Part shown: one piece after another, positions 1-8,300 of the stretch | How positions within the stretch are numbered: position 1 is the stretch's first letter | How the letters are laid out: each line of letters begins with the position of its first letter | NCBI GenBank assembly: GCA_016125405.1 | Contig: WGLW01000023.1 | Location: forward strand, 1 to 64,000 | Source of the DNA: Alphaproteobacteria bacterium | GTDB taxonomy: Bacteria; Pseudomonadota; Alphaproteobacteria; Caulobacterales; Hyphomonadaceae | DNA: 64,000 nt | Direction: 5' to 3' | Made by a program: the position numbers and the translations under genes | Notes under the pieces: generated by a model | Database searches by the model: none | What the model was told of the DNA's origin: nothing | Seen by the model: the letters and a program-made list of their open reading frames with translations, nothing else

Positions 1-1544
1 GCATCGACACCGCGTTTGAGGTTTCCGGAACGATCGGCTTCTGGCGCTGGGATCCAGAGTCGCAGCTGCTGACTCTCAGCCCACAGGCCGCCGCCCTTCT
101 CGGCGCAATGCACTCCGGCGACATGACGCTGGATGAATTCGGGAGCCTTTTGGCCGAGGATGATCGCCGCCAGGTATTGGCGACTCTCTCGAATGCCAGC
201 CCCCTCGGGCGCATCACTGTTACCTTCCGCGGCGTTGGCGCGTGCTCCGTGGTTTATTTCGAACTGATCGGGGGATGTTCGGACGACATCTTCCACGGCG
301 CGATCCTAAATGTGACCGATCGCATAGCGGCGCAGCAGCGATCCAACCGAGCCGAAGCCGTCGCACGGGCCGCGCTCGCCGCCCACCCAGGTCCGTTTGC
401 GATTTGGGACAGTCGCAAGCGGTTGACCCACTGGAACGCCGCATTCCAAAGACTTTTCAACCTGGACAAGTCGATCGTCGCGTCCGGCGCGTCATACGAT
501 TACATCATGGCGGAAGTTTCCAAATTTGTTCGCGTCGAGCGCCCTCTCGGCGACGACGCCAACGCCCGTGAGATGCTCTTGCTGTCCGACCAGTGGGTCC
601 GGCTGGTTGACCGCCGCACGGCAAATGGCGGACTGATTACTGTCGGTCTCGATATTTCGGCGCTCAAGCGCCAGGAAAGCAGCCTTTCGCGCAACGAAAA
701 GCGTCTCCGCAGCATGGTGGTCGAACTCGAGCGCACGCGCGGGCAGGCGCAGGAACACGCGGCCCGCTTCGCCGAACAGAAGGCGCGCGCCGAACGAGCA
801 AGCCAGGCGAAAAGTGTCTTCCTGGCCAACATGAGTCACGAGCTTCGAACCCCGCTGAACGCCATCAACGGCTTCTCGGACATGCTGGTTCACGAAATTT
901 ACGGGCCGCTCGGCGACGAGCGATACAAGGGGTACGCAGAAGACATTCTGGCGTCGGGCCAGCATCTCCTCGACATGATCAATGACATCCTCGACATGGC
1001 GAAGATCGAGGCCGGCAAAATGCAGATTACGCCGCGCCCCATCGATGCCATTGATGCGGTTGACGCTGCGGTGCGGATGATCCGGCGTCGCGCGGCTGAT
1101 CGCCATGTATCGTTGACATTCGACCCGGACGACGACCTGCCGGAAATCAATGGCGACCACCTCGCCATCAAGCAAATGACGCTCAATCTGATTTCGAACG
1201 CCATCAAGTTCACCGATGAGGGGGGAGAAATTTCCGTAGCGGTCCTTCATGAGGACAACTGGCTGGTGATACGCGTCGCGGACAATGGTTGCGGCATTCC
1301 GGAAGCCGACCTGCCGCGTCTTGGTCAACCGTTTGAACAGGCCCAGGCTCCGGAGGGCAGGAACTCGCAGGGGACTGGGCTAGGCCTCGCCCTGACGAAG
1401 TCATTTGCCGAAATGCATGGAGGATACCTGTCCATCGAAAGCTCGGTCGGCGTTGGCACAACCGTTTCGATCTACCTGCCCATTCCAGCTGAGGCGCCAG
1501 AGTTGTCTGTGGACACGCTATCGGACCACGACGCGCAAAGCTGA
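1..1544 (+). CDS. PAS-domain sensor histidine kinase, PleC/DivJ-like (5' end outside window)
   Basis: The frame is open from base 3 through an ATG at 108, and the upstream codons read like a PAS core (FEVSGTIGFWRWDPESQL), so the true start lies before the window. About 513 residues are visible: a PAS segment, a second PAS-like segment (FAIWDSRKRLTHWNAAF), a short coiled coil, then the dimerisation domain with phospho-acceptor His in FLANMSHELRTPLNAINGF near base 837, then a HATPase_c domain with N box NLISNAIKF, G1 DNGCGIP and G2 GTGLGLAL. No membrane segment is seen in the visible part. The H-box wording is typical of PleC/DivJ/PdhS cell-cycle kinases of alphaproteobacteria, which is suggestive only. 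It converges on the next gene, 40 bases away. Confidence 0.9.
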   Translation, partial: IDTAFEVSGTIGFWRWDPESQLLTLSPQAAALLGAMHSGDMTLDEFGSLLAEDDRRQVLATLSNASPLGRITVTFRGVGACSVVYFELIGGCSDDIFHGAILNVTDRIAAQQRSNRAEAVARAALAAHPGPFAIWDSRKRLTHWNAAFQRLFNLDKSIVASGASYDYIMAEVSKFVRVERPLGDDANAREMLLLSDQWVRLVDRRTANGGLITVGLDISALKRQESSLSRNEKRLRSMVVELERTRGQAQEHAARFAEQKARAERASQAKSVFLANMSHELRTPLNAINGFSDMLVHEIYGPLGDERYKGYAEDILASGQHLLDMINDILDMAKIEAGKMQITPRPIDAIDAVDAAVRMIRRRAADRHVSLTFDPDDDLPEINGDHLAIKQMTLNLISNAIKFTDEGGEISVAVLHEDNWLVIRVADNGCGIPEADLPRLGQPFEQAQAPEGRNSQGTGLGLALTKSFAEMHGGYLSIESSVGVGTTVSIYLPIPAEAPELSVDTLSDHDAQS

Positions 1545-1583
1545 AGCGTCACACGCCGCCTACCCTAGCTTGAGGACGTTTCG

Positions 1584-2147
1584 TCAGCGATCCGGTGATG
1601 TCGGGCCATCCGCAGCCGGCGCTTTCATCGGCGGCTGGACATCTTGAGAGTCCGGCCTTTGCCTGTCGCGCCCATCGCCGTGCGGGTGATCCGACCTCTG
1701 GATTCGGGCGCTGAAGGGCGTCAGCAATCCCACCGCCGCCGTCGCGCGAGCGTCCGCAGGCATTTTGCCAAGGTGGCTGATCAGGATGTCTTCAGCGCGA
1801 TGCTGCATCATTTGCTGTCGCTGCTGGAAGACGATCATGGCGCCCCGGAGGCGCGTCTCGTCGAACGGCTCCTCCATGGCGGCGTCATGCACCGCCTTGC
1901 TGGCTTCCTGCAGCTTCTGACGGTCCGGCTTCATGTCAATCCAGGCAGAATGCAGCTCCTTTCGCAGATCAACCCGCTCTGCGTCGGGCAATTGCGCCCA
2001 GGCAGCCTGAACCACATCATTGGAAGGCCGATTTGACAGCGTCCGCGTGGGGCGGTCGTCATTCAGCAACCGGCCGCCAACCACGCCGAGCAAAGCAGCG
2101 TTGGCCGCCAGCGACGCAATAAGAAAATAGGAAAGCTTCGAGGGCAT
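1584..2147 (-). CDS. Periplasmic Spy/CpxP-like (heavy-metal sensor type) protein
   Basis: This 187-residue protein has one N-terminal membrane or signal segment (about residues 7-24, LIASLAANAALLGVVGG) and a helical, charged body with repeated Q/R-rich helices (QQRQQMMQHRAEDI), as in the metal-resistance/Spy-like periplasmic chaperone family. The C-terminal 50 residues are rich in H, D, R and P (SDHPHGDGRDRQRPD) and probably disordered. It is the third gene after an ECF sigma factor and a membrane protein, with gaps of about 10 bases, so it is probably part of an envelope-stress or metal-stress operon. The metal role is inferred from family and context. Confidence 0.7.
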   Translation of the reverse strand: MPSKLSYFLIASLAANAALLGVVGGRLLNDDRPTRTLSNRPSNDVVQAAWAQLPDAERVDLRKELHSAWIDMKPDRQKLQEASKAVHDAAMEEPFDETRLRGAMIVFQQRQQMMQHRAEDILISHLGKMPADARATAAVGLLTPFSARIQRSDHPHGDGRDRQRPDSQDVQPPMKAPAADGPTSPDR

Positions 2148-2156
2148 GGACCTGGA

Positions 2157-2606
2157 TCAGTTCCCTGGTTCATTGACGGCTGTCAGGAACATGTTCCCCG
2201 CACCTGCCCCGCCTAGCGACAACATCTGCGCATAATCGCCTACGCTCGCCGCCGCCGGTTCGGCGGCGTAACCAGCCGCAAAACCCAACGCAAGAGAGGC
2301 GGCTATCGCTCCCCCCGTCGCCCATTGAGGCGGCGTCCACCTTCCAAACAGCCTTGACGATCTGCGTCCAGGCCGCGGCGTCGGCGAAGCGGTCAGAATG
2401 CGGTTCTCCAGCGCTATTGGCGCCGGAACATCCTTTTCGAGCGTCAACAGGCGATCGAATACCCGCTCGCTTTCCCAGATGTCCTTCAGACGGTGCGGTG
2501 CGACGGCCAGCAGGGCTTCAGCCGCGCCGCGCTCCTCCGCTGGCCACCGCGCCAGTTCGGCTCCGTAAGCCGCCAGCAGCTCCATGAAACGTGCTTCGGT
2601 CATCAT
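2157..2606 (-). CDS. Single-pass membrane protein, probable anti-sigma factor
   Basis: 149 residues with a soluble N-terminal part, a single hydrophobic segment at about residues 96-115 (GGAIAASLALGFAAGYAA) and a short C-terminal tail. It starts 10 bases after the stop of an ECF sigma gene and ends 9 bases before the Spy-like gene. That position and topology (cytoplasmic N-terminus plus one membrane helix) fit an anti-sigma factor. No clear zinc-binding ZAS motif (HxxxCxxC) is present, so the role rests on context. ATG at 2606 or 2603 could serve as start. Confidence 0.6.
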   Translation of the reverse strand: MMTEARFMELLAAYGAELARWPAEERGAAEALLAVAPHRLKDIWESERVFDRLLTLEKDVPAPIALENRILTASPTPRPGRRSSRLFGRWTPPQWATGGAIAASLALGFAAGYAAEPAAASVGDYAQMLSLGGAGAGNMFLTAVNEPGN

Positions 2607-2616
2607 CGTAGCCCCT

Positions 2617-3183
2617 TCAGCCTGCTTCCAGGCCGCTCATCAATTCGGCCCGTTCCGCCGACAGTTCGGTCTTCAAAGTTCTGCGAGCGCGCGACAACAA
2701 GCTTTCCAACGCATCGACGCTCACATTCAGGATCTCCGCCGCCTCTATGTTCGTCCTCTCCTGATAGTAGCAAAGGACGAGCGCGGCCCTTTGCCGTTCC
2801 GGCAACATCTGAAGCGCGTCGCGCACGCGCTTGCGTCTCTGCCTGTCGTCCAGCGCTCGCGTCGCCGAGGCCTGGTGGTCGGGCGTTTCGGGCGAAACTT
2901 CGCCTGCGTTTCTGACGCCGCGCCGCAACCTGTCGAGGCAAAGGTTCATGGCGACCCTGTGCATCCACGTTTCGAACTTGGCCTGGCCGGGCTTCCAGGA
3001 AGCCGCGTGCTTCCAGACCCGCAGGAAAACTTCCTGTGCGACGTCCTCGGCTTCCGCCGCATCTCCGAGCATGCGTCGGCCGAGTCCGACCATTTTGGGG
3101 AGGTGACGGCGCACCAGTTCGCTTGCAGCGCGCTTGTCGCCCGCGCCGATGCGACGAACCAGTTCCTCGTCCGGATCCCGCAT
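2617..3183 (-). CDS. RNA polymerase ECF-type sigma factor
   Basis: A sigma-70 region 2 segment (AAEAEDVAQEVFLRVWKHA, then FETWMHRVAMNLCLDRLRR) is followed by a linker and region 4 (LPERQRAALVLCYYQERTNIEAAEILNVS split over the helix-turn-helix), the layout of ECF/SigE proteins of about 190 residues. The frame is open to 3264, but the ATG at 3183 (MRDPDEELVRRIG) gives the usual family N-terminus, so I use it. It is first of three closely spaced genes, with a membrane protein and a periplasmic Spy-like protein following. The usual reading is that the membrane protein holds the sigma factor until an envelope signal releases it. Confidence 0.88.
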   Translation of the reverse strand: MRDPDEELVRRIGAGDKRAASELVRRHLPKMVGLGRRMLGDAAEAEDVAQEVFLRVWKHAASWKPGQAKFETWMHRVAMNLCLDRLRRGVRNAGEVSPETPDHQASATRALDDRQRRKRVRDALQMLPERQRAALVLCYYQERTNIEAAEILNVSVDALESLLSRARRTLKTELSAERAELMSGLEAG

Positions 3184-3355
3184 GGGCCTGAAGCGCTCTC
3201 CGACTGAGCCGACGGGCCGAAGCGCCCGACAATGTATGGTGTCCAGCTCTCCACCTTTATGCATCCTGCAGCGTCAGTTGCCGAGCGCTTCCGACATGTC
3301 CCGATCAGATTTCAGCGCCACCGGGCCGCTTTGTTCCACCTGCGTATTCAACGGA

Positions 3356-6187
3356 TCAGTGGGCGTCATCCGTCGTCAAAGGCCCAAGTTTCAGGCGCCT
3401 CAGGGCCGCAACCTCTGATTGACGCCGCGTCAGCCTGGCCTCCAGGGCAGGGAAATCCGCCATTCCAACATGACGGGCCAACCAGCGCTTCAGCCCCGCT
3501 GACGCCGTGTCCGGGTTGAACCCATCACCTGCCGCAATCCGCAGGGCCTGTTGGAGATCAAGTTGAAGCGACAAACCCTCCCGAAGAATTGACGCCTCGC
3601 TGGCCTCGAACCGGCCAATCGCCTCCAGCGCATCCAGAGCCTTCATCGACGTCGGCAAAACCACTTCCGGGTGATCGCCGGCCGCCTTCAGGATTTCGTG
3701 CTGGATGACAAACTCGATATCAACCAGTCCGCCTGCCGCAAGCTTCAGGTCCCAGTTCGATTTGGCTGGCCGTTCGCGCGCCATCCTCCGCCGCATGTCG
3801 CCAATGTCGCTCGTGATGACCGGATCCGCACTTTTGTGCCGGAGGGCCTCTCGCGCAGATTGGACAATCCGTCGGGCGAGATCGGGATCGCCCGCGATCG
3901 GCCGCAGCCGGGTGAGAGCCATGAACTCCCACGTCCACGCCTCCCCCCGATAGTAGCTCTGGAACGACGAAAACTGGACAGCGATGGGACCAGACCGGCC
4001 GGAGGGTCGAAGCTGCATGTCGACTTCATAGAGCGCTCCCTCCTCTGTCGGGGCTGACAGGGCGGCGACAAGACGCTGCACAAATCTCGTCGCCAGATTC
4101 CCATCCGTCGCACCTTCGTCCCGCTCGTAGACCAGCATGAGATCGAGGTCAGATGATGCGCTGAGTTCCCGCCCGCCGAACTTCCCCAGCGCGCAAATCG
4201 ACCAGCGCCCCACGGCGCCTTCGAACTTCTCGCTCACTTCAATTTCAGCCGCGTCAGCCAGCGCACTGACGCACGCATCCGCGAGGTCGGCAAAAGCCGC
4301 GCCTGCGTCATCGGCGCCGATTGTTCCTCTCAGGAGCTGATAACTGATGCGGAAGGATTCCTCCCGGTGGAACCGGCGCGCGATGTTTAGCGTGTCCTCG
4401 AATTCCGATGAGCGACGAAGCAGACGCCGCAACCTCGATTCGCGCGCGCCCTGCTCGTCGCCGGAGACAGGGGCGCGAAAATGCGAGTCCAGCATTGCGT
4501 CCAGCAACACGGGACGCCTGGCGAGATCAGCGGCGAGGCGCGGCGCGAACGCCATGGTCTCGAGCAGGTCGCGCGTCAGCGCCGGTTCCGCCAGCATGAG
4601 GGAAAGCGTCTGCACGCCAGCGGAAAGCGAACTGAAAAAATCTCGAAACCTTTCGAATGCGGCATCCGCTTCGCCCGTCTCGCTCATCATCTTGAGCAAC
4701 CGCGGGCCAAGCGATGTCAGCAATTGCCGCCCACGGGGAGATCGCGTCGCGGCGACGCCGCCCCTGTGCCACGCCTGGAACGTGGCGATGACGCGGGAAG
4801 GATCACTGAAGCCAAGCCCCTTTAGCGTCGCCACAGTGCCGGGGTCATCATCGACGCCAGTGAAGACCAGGTTGCCCGCCTCGCCGGAGAGCCGCTCTTC
4901 CGTCGCGAACAGGTCGGAATAAGCGCCGTGAACTTCGCCACGCACATTTGACAGGTCCGCCTCGAATTGCGCCTGGACCTGGTACCCGGCGAGCGATGCG
5001 ATCTGCGTGCGTTTGTCTGGGATATCCGGCAACCGGTGCGTCTGCTCATCATTGACCATTTGCACGCGATGCTCGATCGAGCGGAGGAAATCGTACGCAA
5101 CCGTCAGGTTGTCTCCGACGTCGCGATCGATCACACCGTCCCTGGCCATCTGGGCCAGAGCCGCCTTGGTGCCAGACGCGCGCAAGGCCGGATGACGCCC
5201 GCCAAGGATCAACTGCTGAACCTGGGTGAAGAACTCGATCTCGCGCACCCCGCCCCGCCCGAGCTTGATGTCGAAGTCCGGGTCGCCAAGCGCGGCATGT
5301 CCCCCGTGCGTATGGATTTGCCGCTTGATCGAATGAATGTCTCCGATCGCCCAGTAATCGAGGTGGCGGCGCCAGACATAGGGCTCGAGGGACTTGAGAT
5401 AGGCGGCCCCAGCTTCACGATCGCCGGCGCAAACGCGCGCCTTTATGTGCGCCATGCGCTCCCAGTTCTGGCCCACGCTTTCGTAGTACGATGTTGCGAA
5501 TTGGGTTGAAACGGCGACCGCCGTCGAGCCCGGGTCGGGCCGCAATCGCAGGTCGGTCCTGAAGACGTATCCGTCCACAGTCCGTTCATCGAGGAGACGC
5601 ACCAGGTCCTTTGTCAGGCGGACCATGGCCTCCTTCACCCGTGCGCCCTCGACAGGAGTTGTGTCGAGGTCGAACAGGACAATCAGATCGATATCGCTCG
5701 AATAATTGAGTTCGCCCGCGCCCATCTTGCCCATCGCAAGAACGAAAAGTCCCGGCAGATCGTCGCGGTCGGCTTTGACGCCAAAGCGTCCCGTCGCCCA
5801 GGCGGAGCGGATCGCCAGCCGAAGGGCGGATTCGACGGCGGTGTCTGCGAGGGTTGAAAGGGCGCCAACAACATCGTCGAGCATCCATACCCGGGAAAGA
5901 TCTGCGGCCGCGACCGCGAGATGAGAAGCGGCCTTGGCGTTCCGCATCACCCGCATTGCTTCGTCATACGCTCCGGTCAGATCGCCAGCAGCCCGAATGG
6001 TTTCGAGTGCGTGCACATGACTGGCTTCGGGTCCATCGGACTGCAACCTACTGACAACGTCCGGGAACCTCTGAGCGAGTTGGGAGAGGTAGGGCGCATA
6101 TGGACCCGCCGTGCGGATCGCGCCAGCGGGATCGCCCTTTCCTCCACGGATCGCGCCAAACCCCAAGTCCTTGAGCCGGTCACTCAT
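3356..6187 (-). CDS. glnE: Bifunctional glutamine synthetase adenylyltransferase/deadenylyltransferase
   Basis: GlnE adds AMP to glutamine synthetase, or removes it, in response to PII, and so controls ammonia assimilation. The protein is 943 residues, the family's usual size, with two nucleotidyltransferase halves. The N-terminal half carries GKMGAGELNYSSDIDLIVLF and the C-terminal half GKFGGRELSASSDLDLMLVY, each with the G-x-x-E-L and S-D-x-D metal-binding signature. The frame extends to a TTG at 6196; the ATG at 6187 (MSDRLKDLGFG) is the better start. It follows the sensor kinase gene by 42 bases and may be co-transcribed with it. Next to a FeuQ-like kinase is the position this gene has in rhizobia. 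Confidence 0.96.
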   Translation of the reverse strand: MSDRLKDLGFGAIRGGKGDPAGAIRTAGPYAPYLSQLAQRFPDVVSRLQSDGPEASHVHALETIRAAGDLTGAYDEAMRVMRNAKAASHLAVAAADLSRVWMLDDVVGALSTLADTAVESALRLAIRSAWATGRFGVKADRDDLPGLFVLAMGKMGAGELNYSSDIDLIVLFDLDTTPVEGARVKEAMVRLTKDLVRLLDERTVDGYVFRTDLRLRPDPGSTAVAVSTQFATSYYESVGQNWERMAHIKARVCAGDREAGAAYLKSLEPYVWRRHLDYWAIGDIHSIKRQIHTHGGHAALGDPDFDIKLGRGGVREIEFFTQVQQLILGGRHPALRASGTKAALAQMARDGVIDRDVGDNLTVAYDFLRSIEHRVQMVNDEQTHRLPDIPDKRTQIASLAGYQVQAQFEADLSNVRGEVHGAYSDLFATEERLSGEAGNLVFTGVDDDPGTVATLKGLGFSDPSRVIATFQAWHRGGVAATRSPRGRQLLTSLGPRLLKMMSETGEADAAFERFRDFFSSLSAGVQTLSLMLAEPALTRDLLETMAFAPRLAADLARRPVLLDAMLDSHFRAPVSGDEQGARESRLRRLLRRSSEFEDTLNIARRFHREESFRISYQLLRGTIGADDAGAAFADLADACVSALADAAEIEVSEKFEGAVGRWSICALGKFGGRELSASSDLDLMLVYERDEGATDGNLATRFVQRLVAALSAPTEEGALYEVDMQLRPSGRSGPIAVQFSSFQSYYRGEAWTWEFMALTRLRPIAGDPDLARRIVQSAREALRHKSADPVITSDIGDMRRRMARERPAKSNWDLKLAAGGLVDIEFVIQHEILKAAGDHPEVVLPTSMKALDALEAIGRFEASEASILREGLSLQLDLQQALRIAAGDGFNPDTASAGLKRWLARHVGMADFPALEARLTRRQSEVAALRRLKLGPLTTDDAH

Positions 6188-6229
6188 GGCGCGCAACCTA
6201 TATCAGCCACTGAGCAGGTCCACTCGCCA

Positions 6230-7627
6230 TCAGGCGGCCGGCAGCACCAGCGAAGCGGCAAGGCCAGGCCGGTCGGGCGGTCCCTCGCCGTCGGCAAGAA
6301 CCAGATGCCCGCGATGCGCCTCCGCAACCGCGTCCGCAAGTGAAAGGCCCAGCCCGCTTCCTGGTTCGGTGCGTGATTGTTCGAGGCGCACGAACCGCTC
6401 GATCACCCGGCTCCGCTCCGCCGGAGGAATTCCAACGCCGGAATCAATGACCGAAAGCTCCACAGCTCCGGCCGCATTGCGGCGGGCGACAAGCTTTATC
6501 GCGCCGCCCGGCTTTGTGTACTTGACGGCGTTGTCCATCAGGTTCGCCATGGCCTGCGCGACAAGGTCGCGATCCGCCTGGACAAACAGGTCAGGCTCGT
6601 AGCTGTAGGCGAACTTCAGCCCCTTCTCCTCGCAGACCGGCTGGTAGAGTTCAGCGAGCTGATCGGTGATTCCCGACGCATTGAGGCGGCGGAACGAACC
6701 CGACGCGCCAGCCTGCACCCTGGAAAGACGCAGAATTGCGTTGAACGTGGTGAGCACGCCGTCCACGTCATCGATCGAACTTGATAGCGCCTCTCTTTGC
6801 GCGTCCGGGTTTGTCTCCGTAAGTCCGCCTTCCAGCCGGTTTCTGAGGCGCGTCAACGGGGACCGCAGGTCGTGCGCAATCGCGTCGCCCGCAGTCCTGG
6901 AAGAGGCAACCAGGCGCTCCAGCTTTCCAAGCATTGCATTCAGCTGCACGGACAGCCGGTCGAATTCGTCGCCCGACCCCGCAACCGGGGCCCTGCGCGT
7001 CAGGTCTCCGCTCATGACGCCTTCGGTCGTCCGCGCAAGCTGCTCCGCGCGCCGCGCCACGGAACGCGAAATGACGACGCCGCCAATGAAAGAAAGGACC
7101 AGGCCCACGGCGGCCGATCGCCAGACGACGTTACTGATCCTGTCATTGAGAGCGCCCAGATCGCCTACGTCGTAGGCGACCATCAGCACACCGCCCCCGC
7201 TGAGACGCGAGATGCGTCCCTCCGCGGATCGTCGTGTCGGTTGGCCGCTTGCCGTCCGGGCGTCGTACCCGAACTTGACGTCGACCACCTGGCCGGCGGG
7301 CGGAGGCGGCGCCGGGAGCACGTCGAAGTCGCCGGAAATCTTGGTCCCGTCCGGACTCTGGAGCAGGTAGAAGAACTTCCCCCGTGCGGAAGATCTCTCG
7401 ATCACCGACTGGTTCAGCCGGTCCAGACCGCCGCCACGGTACGCGGCCGAGAGTTCCTGGAATTCCGCATTGAGGTCGCTGCCCGCCTGCCGGTCGAGCC
7501 GCCCCGCCGTTTCATAATAGAGGTATGCAAGAAGCGAAGCGGCGAACAGGATGAAGATCGAAGCGTGAAGCAGTGCAAGTCGGAACGTGGTCGTTCGAAC
7601 AAGCGCCGGCAGCCGGCCGATCTTCAT
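6230..7627 (-). CDS. HAMP-domain sensor histidine kinase (FeuQ-like position)
   Basis: 465 residues: an N-terminal membrane helix (about 15-37), a periplasmic sensor region, a second helix (about 168-188, SAAVGLVLSFIGGVVISRSV), HAMP (about 190-245), a dimerisation domain with acceptor His in GDAIAHDLRSPLTRLRNRL, and HATPase_c (NLMDNAVKYT, DSGVGIPP, GSGLGLSLA). Its ATG overlaps the stop of the response-regulator gene by four bases (ATGA), so the pair is translationally coupled. By synteny with rhizobial degP-feuP-feuQ-glnE it may be a FeuQ homologue, but the ligand cannot be read from sequence. Confidence 0.93.
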   Translation of the reverse strand: MKIGRLPALVRTTTFRLALLHASIFILFAASLLAYLYYETAGRLDRQAGSDLNAEFQELSAAYRGGGLDRLNQSVIERSSARGKFFYLLQSPDGTKISGDFDVLPAPPPPAGQVVDVKFGYDARTASGQPTRRSAEGRISRLSGGGVLMVAYDVGDLGALNDRISNVVWRSAAVGLVLSFIGGVVISRSVARRAEQLARTTEGVMSGDLTRRAPVAGSGDEFDRLSVQLNAMLGKLERLVASSRTAGDAIAHDLRSPLTRLRNRLEGGLTETNPDAQREALSSSIDDVDGVLTTFNAILRLSRVQAGASGSFRRLNASGITDQLAELYQPVCEEKGLKFAYSYEPDLFVQADRDLVAQAMANLMDNAVKYTKPGGAIKLVARRNAAGAVELSVIDSGVGIPPAERSRVIERFVRLEQSRTEPGSGLGLSLADAVAEAHRGHLVLADGEGPPDRPGLAASLVLPAA

Positions 7628-8295
7628 GCTTCCAGCCGATATCCTGCACCGCGCACAGTATGCAGCAGGGGTCGTTCAAAATCCTTGTCGATCTTGCCCC
7701 TCAATCTGGAGATGTGCACGTCGATCACGTTGGTCTGGGGATCGAAATGATAATCCCACACCTTCTCCAGAAGCATGGTGCGCGTAACCACTTGCCCGGC
7801 ATGGCGCATCAGGAATTCCAGCAACCGGAACTCCCTCGGCTGCAGGTCGATCTTCGAACCATCACGGGAGACAGTCCGGGCCAGCAAGTCCATCTCCAGA
7901 CCGCCCACGGACAGGCGCGTCGTCGGCACATCCGTGGAAGCCCGACGTCCCAGGGCTTCAACCCGCGCAACCAGTTCGCTTGGCGCGTATGGCTTCACAA
8001 GATAATCGTCCCCGCCGGCCTGCAGGCCTTCAACGCGATGGTCCACTTCCCCGAGAGCGGACAGAAACAGCGCGGGGGCTCGCCCACCGCCGTCCCGGTA
8101 GCTCCGCAGCAGCTTCACCCCATCCATTCCGGGCAGCATGCGGTCAACGACAAGCGCGTCGTACTCTCCGCCACGCGCGGAATTGAGACCCGCTTCGCCG
8201 TCGCCACGCACATCTACAGAATGCCCGGCGTCTGAAAGCACCCGCTTCACGAACGCGGCCGCGTCCGCATCGTCTTCAATGACCAGAACCCGCAT
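7624..8295 (-). CDS. OmpR/PhoB-family response regulator (FeuP-like position)
   Basis: 223 residues: a receiver domain starting MRVLVIEDDADAAAFVKR, with phospho-acceptor Asp in ALVVDRMLPGMDG and the conserved Lys in LVKPYAPSEL, then a winged-helix DNA-binding domain (LQPREFRLLEFLMRHAG, VIDVHISRLRGKID). The frame runs upstream to 8349, but the ATG at 8295 gives the canonical receiver start and leaves 5 bases from the protease stop. It is the cognate regulator of the overlapping kinase and sits in a protease-regulator-kinase operon. Confidence 0.95.
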   Translation of the reverse strand: MRVLVIEDDADAAAFVKRVLSDAGHSVDVRGDGEAGLNSARGGEYDALVVDRMLPGMDGVKLLRSYRDGGGRAPALFLSALGEVDHRVEGLQAGGDDYLVKPYAPSELVARVEALGRRASTDVPTTRLSVGGLEMDLLARTVSRDGSKIDLQPREFRLLEFLMRHAGQVVTRTMLLEKVWDYHFDPQTNVIDVHISRLRGKIDKDFERPLLHTVRGAGYRLEA

Positions 8296-8300
8296 GTCCC